A DNA stretch of 64,000 nucleotides from Malus domestica. Taxonomy: Eukaryota; Streptophyta; Magnoliopsida; Rosales; Rosaceae. This document shows positions 34,579-46,030 of this stretch, piece by piece. A program made the translations under genes and the position numbers. Below the pieces are notes generated by a model that made no database searches, was not told the origin of the DNA, and saw only the letters and a program-made list of their open reading frames with translations. The DNA is taken from NCBI RefSeq assembly GCF_042453785.1, contig NC_091673.1, positions 4,924,501 to 4,988,500 of the forward strand, in the 5' to 3' direction. How positions within the stretch are numbered: position 1 is the stretch's first letter; every line of letters starts with the position of its first letter.

Positions 34579-36678
34579 AAATTTGCCACAAGTGCTGTGA
34601 AAAAAAGTCCTTTTGTAATGATTTGCTTGCTGATTTCATCAATCCAGTACAAAACGGAGAACAAAATCTACTACTTTTAAGTTTTTGCTAAAACAAATCT
34701 ACTTGAAGTGAATTAAAAGAATACATATAGAGAAATTATAGAGAGAGAGAGAGGGAGAGTACTGAGAGGGGGAGAGTATCGAGCACACATTCCAAGAGGG
34801 AAATGAAGACAAGGAGATGGAAGAGAGTGGAAGAAAACAGAGTTGGAAAAGGGTCATACTCGTGAAGGGGACGTTGGCAAGTTTAATGTACTGACAATCG
34901 AAGGGAATGGACAAAAACCCAACTATGCTCTGTCTCCACCACCATCACCTCTTTCACCACCCACCTATCTCTCTCTCTGTTAAGAAGACAATCTTGGACA
35001 TGATATCTTGATAAGTTACACGACTCGATTCTTGTACGAATATAAAATTTGACTAAAATACAATTAACATTTTTCTATCAACATTGTGCTAACTAGTAAG
35101 ATTGTAGCTTTTTTCAGGTTTGAGACAAATAATATGAGTTATTATATTGTTACTTTCATATCTTTGAATTTACGAGTTAACACAATTACGATATGAATAT
35201 AAACTGGTAAACTTGAGTGCGACTCATTGAAACCATAATGTTAATTTATCGGGAAAAAAGAAGAAGAAAAGAGTAGGGTGTCATGTGAACTCATTGTCAC
35301 CCACTCTCTAACGTCCCACAAGATCCTTTTTCAACTTGCTTTTAGAAAAATACATCTCCCTTCCCACACTTACCATCTCCTTTTTCTTTTCCATGATGTA
35401 ATGCTTTACTTCCAAGTTCCAACACATGTGCATTTTCGAACAGTTATTTTCAAGTGACAGGAACACTTTCACTTGTCCTCATCCTCAATTCTGTCTCTTT
35501 TTTCCAAGATATTTTGAGCTCAAAAGCAATATCTTTGACCTATATATACAGTCGTTGATGCCTAAAATTGGTTGTAACAGTAAGATTGACCTTATCGATC
35601 AAGAGATTGACCATTAGAGAATATATAACTATCTAACATTTTTTGTATTTAATTGTTCTTGGTAATGAAACATTCCATCGTTTCTGTAAAAAAAAAAAGA
35701 GCCGGACAATCCTTCTAAACCAGCTTAGCGTGACCGACCAGACTGACAAAGATTACTAGTGCATTAGTATTTACCCTGACATTGCATGCATGTCGATGTT
35801 TAGGTCGGACAACACTTTTAAACCAGCTTAGCGTGACTGACCAAGAGTCGTCAAACCTTACGTTGCATGCATGCATGCAGAACGACAGTGCACTCCAGAG
35901 CTCAACAGAACATGCTTAACAAGTTTCGGATCAAACACATGAAGATTGTCATCAAAATTCCTAATGTAATCATGAGCATCTCTCAGGATGTAGATTTTAG
36001 TTGTTGCTAGCAACTGTCACAACAGAATTAACGGGAGCTATTAGCCACTAATTCATTAAAACTAGCCCGTCATTAAAAGGACAAATCAACAAATTAACAT
36101 GTCACAGAATCTGCATAACCTTGTCCATAACTGCATATCAAATTAAGTTGACGCAAAATATATTATTTGTATTTTTTAAAATTTGTAATTCGTGGGATCA
36201 TGTGATGAAGCCATAAATAATTTTTGGCCGCCATGGCTGGAAATTCGGCATTTTGCAGACACTTTGAGATGCCAACTTATATTACACATATAAATATTGT
36301 TAGTGGCAAAATTAACAATTCCAGTTAACAAAAACTAGCTAAGTGGCCACGTGCCTTTGTGGCCTCACATTCACACCTCAACTAAATAAATATACCAAAC
36401 CAAATTATTTATTTGTTTGAGAATATTAGAGTATTGTTGTTGAACTTCAGTTTAATTAGAGCTTTGGATTTTAAATTAAAAATTTGTGAGTAGTATTTAT
36501 TGAACTCTTTATTTTGTGAAGCAATAATCTTTTTGGGTCACATTTGGTAAAACTCTCGTCTAAAATAAAATATTTTAAAGAATCAAATAAGAGACGAAAA
36601 ATTTAATGTAGTTACCCAAAAGGATCATTATTATTTCTCACTATGACAAGTTGAATAACCTATACTCAATATTTAGTT

Positions 36679-36790
36679 CCAGGGAGCAGATGGCGCTTTA
36701 CCATAGGCAGAAAACAATAGTGCCTGTCTACCCCCTGATGCATGTTCGATCTCCACAAATGCCATCATTTTGTATATAAAAAAAAAAAAC
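36679..36790 (+). mobile_element. SINE-like insertion
   Basis: The body has a box B-like GTTCGATCTCC and an A-rich 3' tail (36778-36789). The 8-base duplication ATTTAGTT flanks it (36671-36678, 36791-36798). Box A is only partly recognisable (TGGCGCTTTACC). Confidence 0.5.
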
Positions 36791-37944
36791 ATTTAGTTTA
36801 AGGCAAAACTTAATTGGATATTGAATGAAAATTCAAGGACCAATTAATACTTAAATTTTCTCCATGTGTTAAGCTAAATATTTGTTATCAGAAGAGAATA
36901 AGAGCAACCCAGAAGCATGTTTGCCATTTTTGAGACCAAAACATGTGCAGGGTTATATATGTATTAAAAAATAATTATGCATTATTGCGTTTTAAAATAT
37001 GTTTGGAAATGCTTTGTGTATCCATTTGTGTTGTGATTTACCATGGATTTGAAGCTCTGTCAACGGGTAACATAATATTTTTGCAATGACTTTTTTGGAA
37101 GACGACTTAAATATTCTAATTTCTGGGAGGACTACGTATTACCACTCCACATGGAACAATCATTTTTATCTTATCTCGAAGTTGATCCTAACCATTTGAA
37201 AAATCAACAAATTGAAAAATTAAAGAGAGACAAAAGTGAAGTATATATTCAACATATGATTCATATGTTGCTTCCTAGCAAGAAAATTAAGTTTGGGCCT
37301 AAGTCTAGTACCGTGATGTTATACAACTTTGGGCTTTTAGTTTGGTCCAACTGCATTTTTAATTTTTAATTTTCGGGCGAGCCCAAATAAGGCTACAAAA
37401 AGCGACGTGTCTTGTTCATGTGCAACAATCTATGGTTGATAAACATCATTCTCATTGTTTTAAATCTCATAGTCCAAAGTAAATTGTAGTTATTCACTGT
37501 CTTAATTGAACGGTGGAAGAGAAAATACTTTCTTACTAGTATAATAACAAAAGTTAAATGACCTCTTACTCTTGAATTAAGACCAAAGAGTGAGTGACTA
37601 AAACTTTTTTAGGAGAACAAGACTAATAAAGCCGTAGAACAACATAAAAACAATAATATATAATAAATGTGATATAATTTGAGTAGTATTTATTGTGTTT
37701 TAATTGTGACACATAGGGTCATATATTCGGGTGAGTTTTCGTGTTGGTATTAAAATTTAGATGGTAAAATTTAGAAATTTTAATGATTTATATGTTCGTG
37801 GAAGGGAATGGTTTAAATTTAGTCCATTAAACTGAACTTTTACTTCAAAGTTATTTTTTTAATTACTTATGTGTACAATACACACTTAACTCTAACAAAA
37901 TATTAATATTTAATTTTATATGAGTGATTAAATGGTCTCTAAAT

Positions 37945-38025
37945 GGGGGTAAGGCTAGCCGACATTCACCTCTCCCAGATCCTGCGTAAAGCGGGAGCCT
38001 TGTGCACTGGGTACGACCTTTTTTT
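37945..38025 (+). mobile_element. 5'-truncated Au-type SINE tail
   Basis: The 81-base insert contains GGTAAGGCTAGCC, then GCGGGAGCCTTGTGCACTGG GTACGACC and a T tail, which I recognise as the 3' part of plant Au SINEs. A perfect 18-base duplication, ATTAAATGGTCTCTAAAT, flanks it (37927-37944, 38026-38043). It lies about 250 bases upstream of the next gene. Confidence 0.85.
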
Positions 38026-38278
38026 ATTAAATGGTCTCTAAATTGAGTAATTTTTTTAGCATAAATAAATTTTTTAAATGATAATAAAAAAATAAACGAT
38101 TCTAATTTTAACTTTTATCCAATAAAATGATGTCAAAGCTGTCTCAACTGTAGCCAATAGAAAACCCAGAGAAATATGAAACACACAATTTCAGCTACCA
38201 ACCCAATCCTTATGCGACACTCCTTCCCCTTCTCTCTATCTTCTTTCTCAAATTTTCTAACTTGTAACTGATAGCCCA

Positions 38279-38887
38279 ATGGCCTCCACCCCAATCCTCT
38301 CCCCCACCACAACCACCACCACGTCCTCCTTAGTCCACCACCACCACCAATCTCTACACTTCTCTAAATTACCCTTTCCCAACTCCCTCACCAAACCCAG
38401 CACTCTCAATTCCAACAGACCACTTACCAGACTTCACGTGTCCACCCCAACTAACAAACCCAGCAACACCACCGCCACCTCCACCTCCAAGAAACCCACG
38501 ACGGAGACCATCTTCTTCGACGGCGGAGCTCACTACGGCGACCTGCTGGCCAACCTTATCCTGGGTTTCACTCTTCTCTGGCTGCCCTTGACTTTAGCTG
38601 CGGTCTTCAGGGCCTTCTTTTTGAGGTACAGGTTCACCAACCTGCGTGTGACGGTAATCTCGGGACTGACGGGTCAGGACAGGAGCGACTTCTCGTACAA
38701 GGTGATCAAGGATGTCCAGGTGGTGCCGCGTTTCATCGGCGAATGGGGTGATATTATCATCACCCTCAAAGACGGCACCAAGGTTGACCTGAGGAGTGTG
38801 CCCAAGTTCAGAGAGATTGCCAAGTATTGCCTCTCTTTGGCGGAAAAGCCGGCCGTATTGAAGGAAACGGGAACCAAAGGCTTTTAA
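38279..38887 (+). CDS. Predicted chloroplast membrane protein with PH-like domain
   Basis: A single exon encodes 202 residues. The first 75 are rich in Ser, Thr, Pro and Asn with few acids, as in a plastid transit peptide. A membrane span follows at about 88-112 (LLANLILGFTLLWLPLTLAA). The rest (RYRFTNLRVTVISGLTGQDR, then VIKDVQVVPRFIGEWGDIII and KDGTKVDLRSVP) resembles the bacterial PH-like domain of YdbS-type proteins. Bases 38520-38880 look strongly conserved by codon choice and composition. The function is not known to me. The start is the first ATG, preceded by a CT-rich leader; the gene sits well clear of its neighbours. Confidence 0.88.
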   Translation: MASTPILSPTTTTTTSSLVHHHHQSLHFSKLPFPNSLTKPSTLNSNRPLTRLHVSTPTNKPSNTTATSTSKKPTTETIFFDGGAHYGDLLANLILGFTLLWLPLTLAAVFRAFFLRYRFTNLRVTVISGLTGQDRSDFSYKVIKDVQVVPRFIGEWGDIIITLKDGTKVDLRSVPKFREIAKYCLSLAEKPAVLKETGTKGF

Positions 38888-41618
38888 TTTAATTTAATTA
38901 TTACAAGGTTTAATTTCATGCAAAAACATTGATGGTGTTTTTTTTCTTGTATAAGAATTCTCAGAGGTATGCTAAATCAATTTTTGTAGATAATTAACTA
39001 GTTCTTGCACTTTGAAGATTGAGATTACTATACTGTTAAGAATCTAAATTATCTCTTTCTCGAATTAGTAAAGGTACAATACTTGAACTGATGACTTCGA
39101 AATTGAATGATTTCTCTCATATTGTCGACGTTCTCTTCGATAAGGAGAAGAGGAGCATATTTGTTCTAGCTAATATTGCTACTCCCACATCTACCAGTGA
39201 CAGTGGTTTAGTAGAATATCTCATGCGTTCCCCGACTGGAGAAGGTCATTTTTGGAGGATAAACTGTGGGTCGGAAGAACGGGTTTAAAAGAAATATATA
39301 TATTAGCTTGATTTTTTTGCAAATAAGGCTTCGGCGCTACTACAGCGCTTCGCTAACTCGAAGCGCCTCGCTATGAGAATCTAGCTTCGCTAACGCTTGG
39401 TGTCAGTGTGAGTTAACCTTGTATGGTGGTCTATAGGCAATTATGAGATGTGTAGACAAAATTTTAGGGTTTTTCATAGAATCGCCCTATTTGGGAATGG
39501 ACTGAAAATGGGCCACGACGCAACATTAAACTTAGGCCCAATATGTGGCCCCAAACTTAGTTAGCCCAATCCGCCACCCGATATGATTTTCACTCTCATA
39601 TGATAAAGATGGTTGTGTGAAAATTATTTCCTTTGCAATATTATTTAGAAGCGGCACACTTTTTTTCTCATATGATGAAAACATCACATGCATGTAGATA
39701 GGGATAAATTCACATAAACACCTGTTCAATCGTAAATTCACATAAACAGTTGTTACATATTCATGGTATGTGACAAATGTTGGATCTACGATTGATGGGG
39801 CTAGTGATTTAACACCTGTTATTCTTTGAGACCTGCAAACAGAAAAATCAAGAAAAATTTAAAAAATAAATCCAAATTGTTAGGTAGCTTGGAGCATCCA
39901 GGCCAGTTATGGGCCTTTGAATCGTGGCAAGGCCCGGTATGTCGGACTTTAATTTTTGTCCTGGCCCACCCAAATACAGGCGTGGAGGTGCTACTGTGGT
40001 TTTTTAACACAGCCTGAGCCATTGGCCATTAATTGTCTGCAAATGAAAACGCAGAAGCAGAAAAATGGCCCCAATCTTCGGCTAATTTTAAACTGTTGAT
40101 GGGTCACCATTTATAGTCATTAGGTTTCACGTCCTATCACTTCAATATTTATTTTTTCTCGTTTTAACTTCTTTTATATATGAAAAATAAAGCTTCTTTA
40201 ATTACTCTCAACTCTCAGATATATATTATATAAACTATAACATATATATCCAATATTGATCACGTGAATGAGTTCTAAATGAAACACATTCATCGCCTTT
40301 CCCACCTGGTTCATGAAAGTTGCTCTTCTTTTATCGCAGGATCAATTAGTAGACGTGATATTCAGATTTTGAGACTTTGAGATAAGTTAAATCATAGCAC
40401 TTAATTAAGTACAGCTGATTACAGCATGATTAACTTGTGATTTTCACTTCTGGTAAACATGCACTTGGTTCAAAGTTGGTTTTGAGTTGGCTGCTTGTTG
40501 ACATGCATGGCCTACGCATTGCTGTTAAGTGGAGACCGAATAGTCTGTTCATAAACACGGACTGGATGTCAATATAGCTCACATGCATTTTATAGCCTTT
40601 GGCTGTGGGGGACGTTTGCTTTTGTTTGCCTCATATTTGCTGTGCTATGTATGTTTTCTTTTTTCTTACTTGTTTTCTTCTTTCTTTAGACCCAAAAAAT
40701 GTATGAAGAGCATGTGACACTTTGTTCACTAATTTTAAGCCTTAGTTCTTTAATATGTTAATTTTGTTGTCCACTCATATTATAACACGTGAATTTGTAA
40801 CATCTGGTGACTATGCAACTTTGAAACTCCAAAATTTGTACTAAATTTGATCCCTTGACTGGCTTGATAATTGGTTTTTATTTCAAAGACAATGAGAACC
40901 AAAAGTCCATCTCTGCAATCTTCATAGTAATTGGGTGAAGAAAGGAGACATCAAACATGAGCTTGCAACTTGATTTTGTGACTCAGTTAGTGCCCCAAGG
41001 GGGCCCAATGGGAACTTTGTAAGGAATCATTGATTTACACAGACATAATCTTCAGTTAAAAATACTTTTAAAATCCTCAATCAAATAAACCAACTGGCCT
41101 GTCAATTACATATGTGTATGTGGGAGCAGCTATGAAATTTCACAGGCTCTGACAAAAACTCATAAAAAGTTGACACGGTGAAAAGTGATCAATCATCCAA
41201 CACAACCAGCAGCCGTACTTAGAGTTTAGTCCTACAATCCCCTTCCTTGTTTGAACTTGCCTGTCAGCAGTGACCACCAGCATCTTTACCTCAACTTTTA
41301 ATATTCCCTCATCCACCAGGAATAATAGTGACACGAATCGAGTGGGGTTGAGGAAGTACGATCTTTGGAGACCTTCTCTGAAGTTTCTCTAATATGTTCA
41401 AGGATTAATCCTCAGTAGCTAGCCCTAATTAATCCTTGTGTTTTGGACGAGATCGCCACCCATGCATGCCAGCATCAATTAGACTAGCATCCATGCATGT
41501 TTCGTATTTGAAACATACGTAACCAAGGTGCACGAGCATATGTACATGCCATGCCGACTAAGCCAGAAATATACGAATCACATGACAAGAAATATATGTA
41601 AGCATTTTTGTCATGAAG

Positions 41619-41716
41619 TAAAACAATTCTTTTGAAAAAGTGTTGTTAATGTAGCTTTAAAAAATATTAAAACAATTCTTTTGAAAAAGTGTTGTTAATG
41701 TAGCTTTAAAAAATAT
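41619..41716. repeat. 49-bp perfect tandem duplication
   Basis: The block TAAAACAATTCTTTTGAAAA through to AAAAAATAT is repeated back to back (41619-41667, 41668-41716) with at most one difference at the end. No function is apparent. Confidence 0.9.
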
Positions 41717-43049
41717 ACTGTATGTGAGAACATGACAAAGGATTTTCAATTTGAAATATTGTGACAGTGGATTGGAGGTGTGCATCACTCTTCACTCAAT
41801 GCCGTTGGTCTACCAATTGAGGTCCTAATCCATGGCTACCAAACACAATATGGTCCCTAGTAATAATAATCGACCCTTCCTGATCTAATATTTCAAGAAA
41901 AATAATCGATAGTACTCCTAGTAGGGTTTTGTAGGACGGCTGACACATTTTGTAAGTTCGATTTATTTAAGTTTGTATATACTTGAAATACTTCTATGTG
42001 ATGTTATTATTTTATTTAAATTATAACATGTATATTTAATATTTTTATTAATATATTCTACAGACATATTAACAATATTATTCATACATATTATAACACG
42101 TTAATGAGATATGAAATACAAAAGGAAAATAGAATATTATTATAACAATATTTTTCATCCATATTATAACACCATGTCATATCCCTACGTGCTCCGGCAG
42201 AGAAAAAGAAAAGGAGAAAAATGGACCGACCTCGAGTCACAAAAGGGAACTGATCATGAAGCTAGGGTTACTACTGCTCCATTGGAAACCTTTTGACCAT
42301 ATAGAGATTGCAGTTGCTTCTTTTTTTCCTGCCATTTTTCTTGATTTGGTTTCCTCAGAAAAGCAAACACATGTATTAGTGTGGGTTTGGGGGGAAGGAT
42401 CAGGAAGAATGAAAGAGTAGTGGAAGGTGATGTCAAGTCACGAGGCAGAAGGAGGTCCTCCCAGTTAGGTGAGCAAAACTCCTCTCTGAAAAAAACACCA
42501 TCTTTATTGAAAGAAGCTAAAGAGAGATAGACCCCCATTCTTAATTATATATGACAGAGGGTGCTTAATACTCAGGTCCCCTTTGGCCCTTTGCAGGTTT
42601 TGTTTATATGACCACACTTGTTTCTGAATGTTTTGTGATGATCAGGACCAACTTCCTAAATTCATTTTGTCAGCAACAAAACATGGATAAGTTCTTTCGA
42701 ATCAATAAGGCTTATATACGGAACGAAACAAGCAAAGGAAATTTAAACAATAATCCTAAAACATAGAAATGCGGAGTATTGGGGATATATGAGAGAAACC
42801 TCAAAGTTTAATATTAAATGATAATCATAATAGCAGTTAAAACTGTTTATTTAGCTACCTCAAACCCTAGAATCGCTTGAAACCTATTCATGTTTTGACC
42901 TAATAAACGGAAGATGTTAGCCCAAAATGCATGCCCATATATTACGACAAAGCTGCGAGTTTGACTGTGTCATTTGTTCCACATAAATAATCCCACAAAA
43001 AAAAAAAAAAACGTATTATCTAGTTTAGTGGCATCTAAGAGGAAAATTT

Positions 43050-43430
43050 AGGCTCCTTAAGTTTGAGGAGAGGAGTATTTCCTCCTCAATGCTTCGTTAG
43101 CGATTTATGGAATCTTGTTTTTATGATCGGAATGTTTCATATTATAAATGACTCTGTAAATACTATCTTAGCTAAAAAATTAATTTAAAATAATGTCATA
43201 TAATCAATCAATTGTAACAAATAAACAAACGGTTTGTAATACTTTTACTGTATCCGACCATTTGCTTTTATACAGTTTTATGACTAACATCTCTCATTTT
43301 TATTGATTTTTTACATATATAAATGATTTTTACAAAGTGATTTACAACATAAATAATTTTGATTATAAGAACGAAATTTCATAAACCAGTAATAAGACAT
43401 CTTGAGGAGGAACTTCTCCTAAGGGAAGTT
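43050..43430. mobile_element. MITE-like element with long imperfect inverted ends
   Basis: The left end (TTTCCTCCTCAATGC, then TTTATGGAATCTTG) corresponds to the inverted right end (GTTCCTCCTCAAGATG, then TTTATGAAATTTCG). The middle is AT-rich and noncoding. I could not fix the exact borders or a target duplication. Confidence 0.5.
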
Positions 43431-44784
43431 AATTCCGACATCTAATCATTAGAGAAAATTCATAAAAAAATAGTTGTTCAATAAAAATAGGTTTTTAAAC
43501 TCAATGCCACATTGCCACATCAAGAGAAAGCGCACGCACGAACACAAGGAGTATTATTTTAATTAAACTACTCATTAGTTTATCTATCTAGTATTTCCAA
43601 TTTCCAAGCCACTTAGCCACACTGCTCAAGTGTATACACTATAACATTGTGGCGGGAAATTCAAGTAGTGGAGCTGTGGGTTTGACTAGAGCAAGCAAAT
43701 CCTTTTTTGATTAATAGGATTTTCTATCTTAGAGTACAATATCTTCCTAATCACAGGGGGCCTGCAATTCAAAACCAACTGGTCTCAGTCTTTGTTTAGC
43801 ACCTAATTTCCTAAATATCTTAAATTAGATTCTGAGGTCGATCACCTATATAGCTAGGTAGGTCCTCAAGCATCTCCAATTCTCCATCATGAATCAAACA
43901 ATGTTAAAAAAAATGGATTCAGGCTTAAGAAAAGCTCACTGCTTCATTTCATTAATTAGAATAAAGGTAACACTACAACTTCGTGAATTAAGCAATGGAA
44001 CTTGTTTAGTATATACGATATATCTAGTGTTGGACTGCATCGGTCAACTACGATTATCATAAAATGGTCAAAGCGTTAAGTTTGAACTAGAAATTCATTA
44101 ATTTCTGATAAGTTTAATTAAAGATAATAAGAAGTATTCAAAGGAACCCTAGCTATACCAATATGTAGAAATTTATAGAACGAGTAACACTTAGGTATGG
44201 GATGGGAATCTTGTAATCTGCAAAGGGACAAGACCCAAACTATGGGAATATAAGGAAGGGCATAGGATTCCCAAAACCCTTTCTCTTTACAAGAAAGCAC
44301 AGTTTGTGCTAAAGATACGCAGAGAAAGTGAGGGAAGATAAAATCCAGAGGCTCTCTTGAAAAGGTGGCTCCAATATCCAAAATGGGTTCCCACAGCCCA
44401 CAAGCATGTAGGAATCCCAAGCAATAAGAACCACAACATTCACATAAAGCTAAAAATAGATAATTTTTTTGTATAAGCTCCATACTTTTCCTTCCACACG
44501 CGGGGCCTTTGCCCCTAAGTTTTTTCCTTTTATTTTTACATGGGATCGGTCACCAGTCAAGGAATATTTTGCCACCCATGAAATAAAATCATCATTTAAT
44601 TGTCATTTCAAAACTAACCGTAGAACAAGGTTGTAATGCTATATATGCTTAGTAGAATCCAGGCCTCATCTATATATGGTGGTACGCACGCTATAGCTAG
44701 CTTAGGGTTTATGGTATCGTAACAGTCAAAGTTCTTTAAATCTAATGATCAATAAGGTGTGAATGTGTGTCTAACCCTATATAT

Positions 44785-44786
<2 letters not shown>

Positions 44787-44832
<46 letters not shown>
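44787..44832. repeat. GT microsatellite
   Basis: About 23 uninterrupted GT units; likely polymorphic in length. Similar uninterrupted tracts in the window are CT at 2601-2640, GA at 26459-26491 and AT at 56957-56992. Confidence 0.95.
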
Positions 44833-44834
<2 letters not shown>

Positions 44835-45878
44835 TGTATGCTGTATATTTTTAATTTATTGGGGACTTGTTTGTAAAATTGGCAACATAGGATTCAAGAG
44901 CTCTCTTGATATCTGCATTCAAGGTTCTATATTGAATCCGCGGCTCCTACTCATTACACAGTGGAGAAAGCAACACAACGCTACTGCAAATATTGACTCG
45001 ATCAATTAGGAACAGGGAATTTTGCCAAGAAGTAAAGATTGAAATTATAAAAGACAAATTGTAAAAAGTTAGTTTGTACTCTTTCTTGGTGCTTTGTTGA
45101 TTAAGTATTCAACATGAAACTTTATTTGTAGGGTAAATCACCCTCTCTTTTTCAGCCTTCTTTTTCGACCTTCATGTCATCTTTTCGCTAAGTCTAGCTT
45201 GATTTAGTGAAAAAGATAAATTAAGGGAGCGCTAAGCAAATCCCAAATCGGACCCTCTAACACAAACAACAAGACGAATGATCATGCATGTACTTAGCAA
45301 ACAAATTAAACACTGTGCGTTTTATTGAAAAGGCATGCAGTTTTGGCCAGTAAAGTTGTTTTAGATTAATTACTTTCCGAAAATCATGTAGACGAAGTGA
45401 GGGATACATAATGTTTGAATACACACGTCTTCACACATGATGAGGGGCCTAAAACATGTTTTAAGTATAATTAATCTCTTAAAATTATATATGTACGCTA
45501 TTTATATATCCAACCTAACTAATGTTGGTAAATTCTAAATTCTAGTATTTATATTAATTATTATTCTAAATTCTAAGTTATGAAGAATAAAGTGTTATAG
45601 ACAAACTTCTTTTTTAGTGTTTTAAAACTTTTTAAAACTGTTTTTTCTCCTTCCTTTTCTTTTCCTTTCCCTTTGTTTTATATTCTTTGAAAATGGAGAA
45701 TAAAAGGATTGGTTATTTATGGACCCTTTTGGTGGGAAGTATGTAGAAAATTGTTAAATTAAAATGGAACCCTTTCACCTGTAAAGGGTAGAAGAAGAAC
45801 TAGGGGATGTACTTGAGCATAATTAGGAGAAAACGTGTTCGAACAAAACCCATAAAGCAAAGTTAGTGAATGTTTTTA

Positions 45879-46030
45879 AGGAAAACTAATGAAAAAACTT
45901 AGAAAACTTTGAGTTTTAACAAAAATGATAAAATAAAGGGTAAAGTGAATAATACCAGATTAATTTTTTAGTGTAAAAATATGGTTTTTCGTTAAAATAA
46001 ATAGTACCCGGAGCTTTTCGTTAAAGTTCC
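45879..46030. mobile_element. MITE, family B, copy 1
   Basis: The ends GGAAAACTAATGAAAA and TTTTCGTTAAAGTTCC are inverted versions of each other with a few differences. The 10-base duplication AATGTTTTTA flanks it (45869-45878, 46031-46040). It shares most of its length with the copy at 49643, including GATAAAATAAAGGGTAAAGT. Confidence 0.85.

Larger units (their letters stand above)
33892..38278. other. Spacer between HD-Zip gene and plastid-protein gene
   Basis: The HD-Zip 3' untranslated region comes first. The stretch then holds a hairpin MITE (34358-34578), purine-rich repeats near 34740-34800, and near-identical AACCAGCTTAGCGTGAC blocks about 35717 and 35821. It also holds a SINE-like insertion (36679-36790) and an Au-SINE-like tail (37945-38025). 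No domain-bearing gene was found. Confidence 0.55.

Noticed and set aside
39091..39288. 65-codon frame after the plastid-protein gene
   Set aside because: No domain, no conservation signal I can judge, and it lies outside the neighbouring gene's reading frame.
42254..42538. 94-codon open frame on the minus strand, and a check for a microRNA hairpin nearby
   Set aside because: No known family in the frame, and none of the conserved plant microRNA sequences I know were found there.
44118..44483. 121-codon open frame on the minus strand
   Set aside because: Cys- and Leu-rich without any recognisable domain, in AT-rich spacer, with no splice or leader signals beyond chance.
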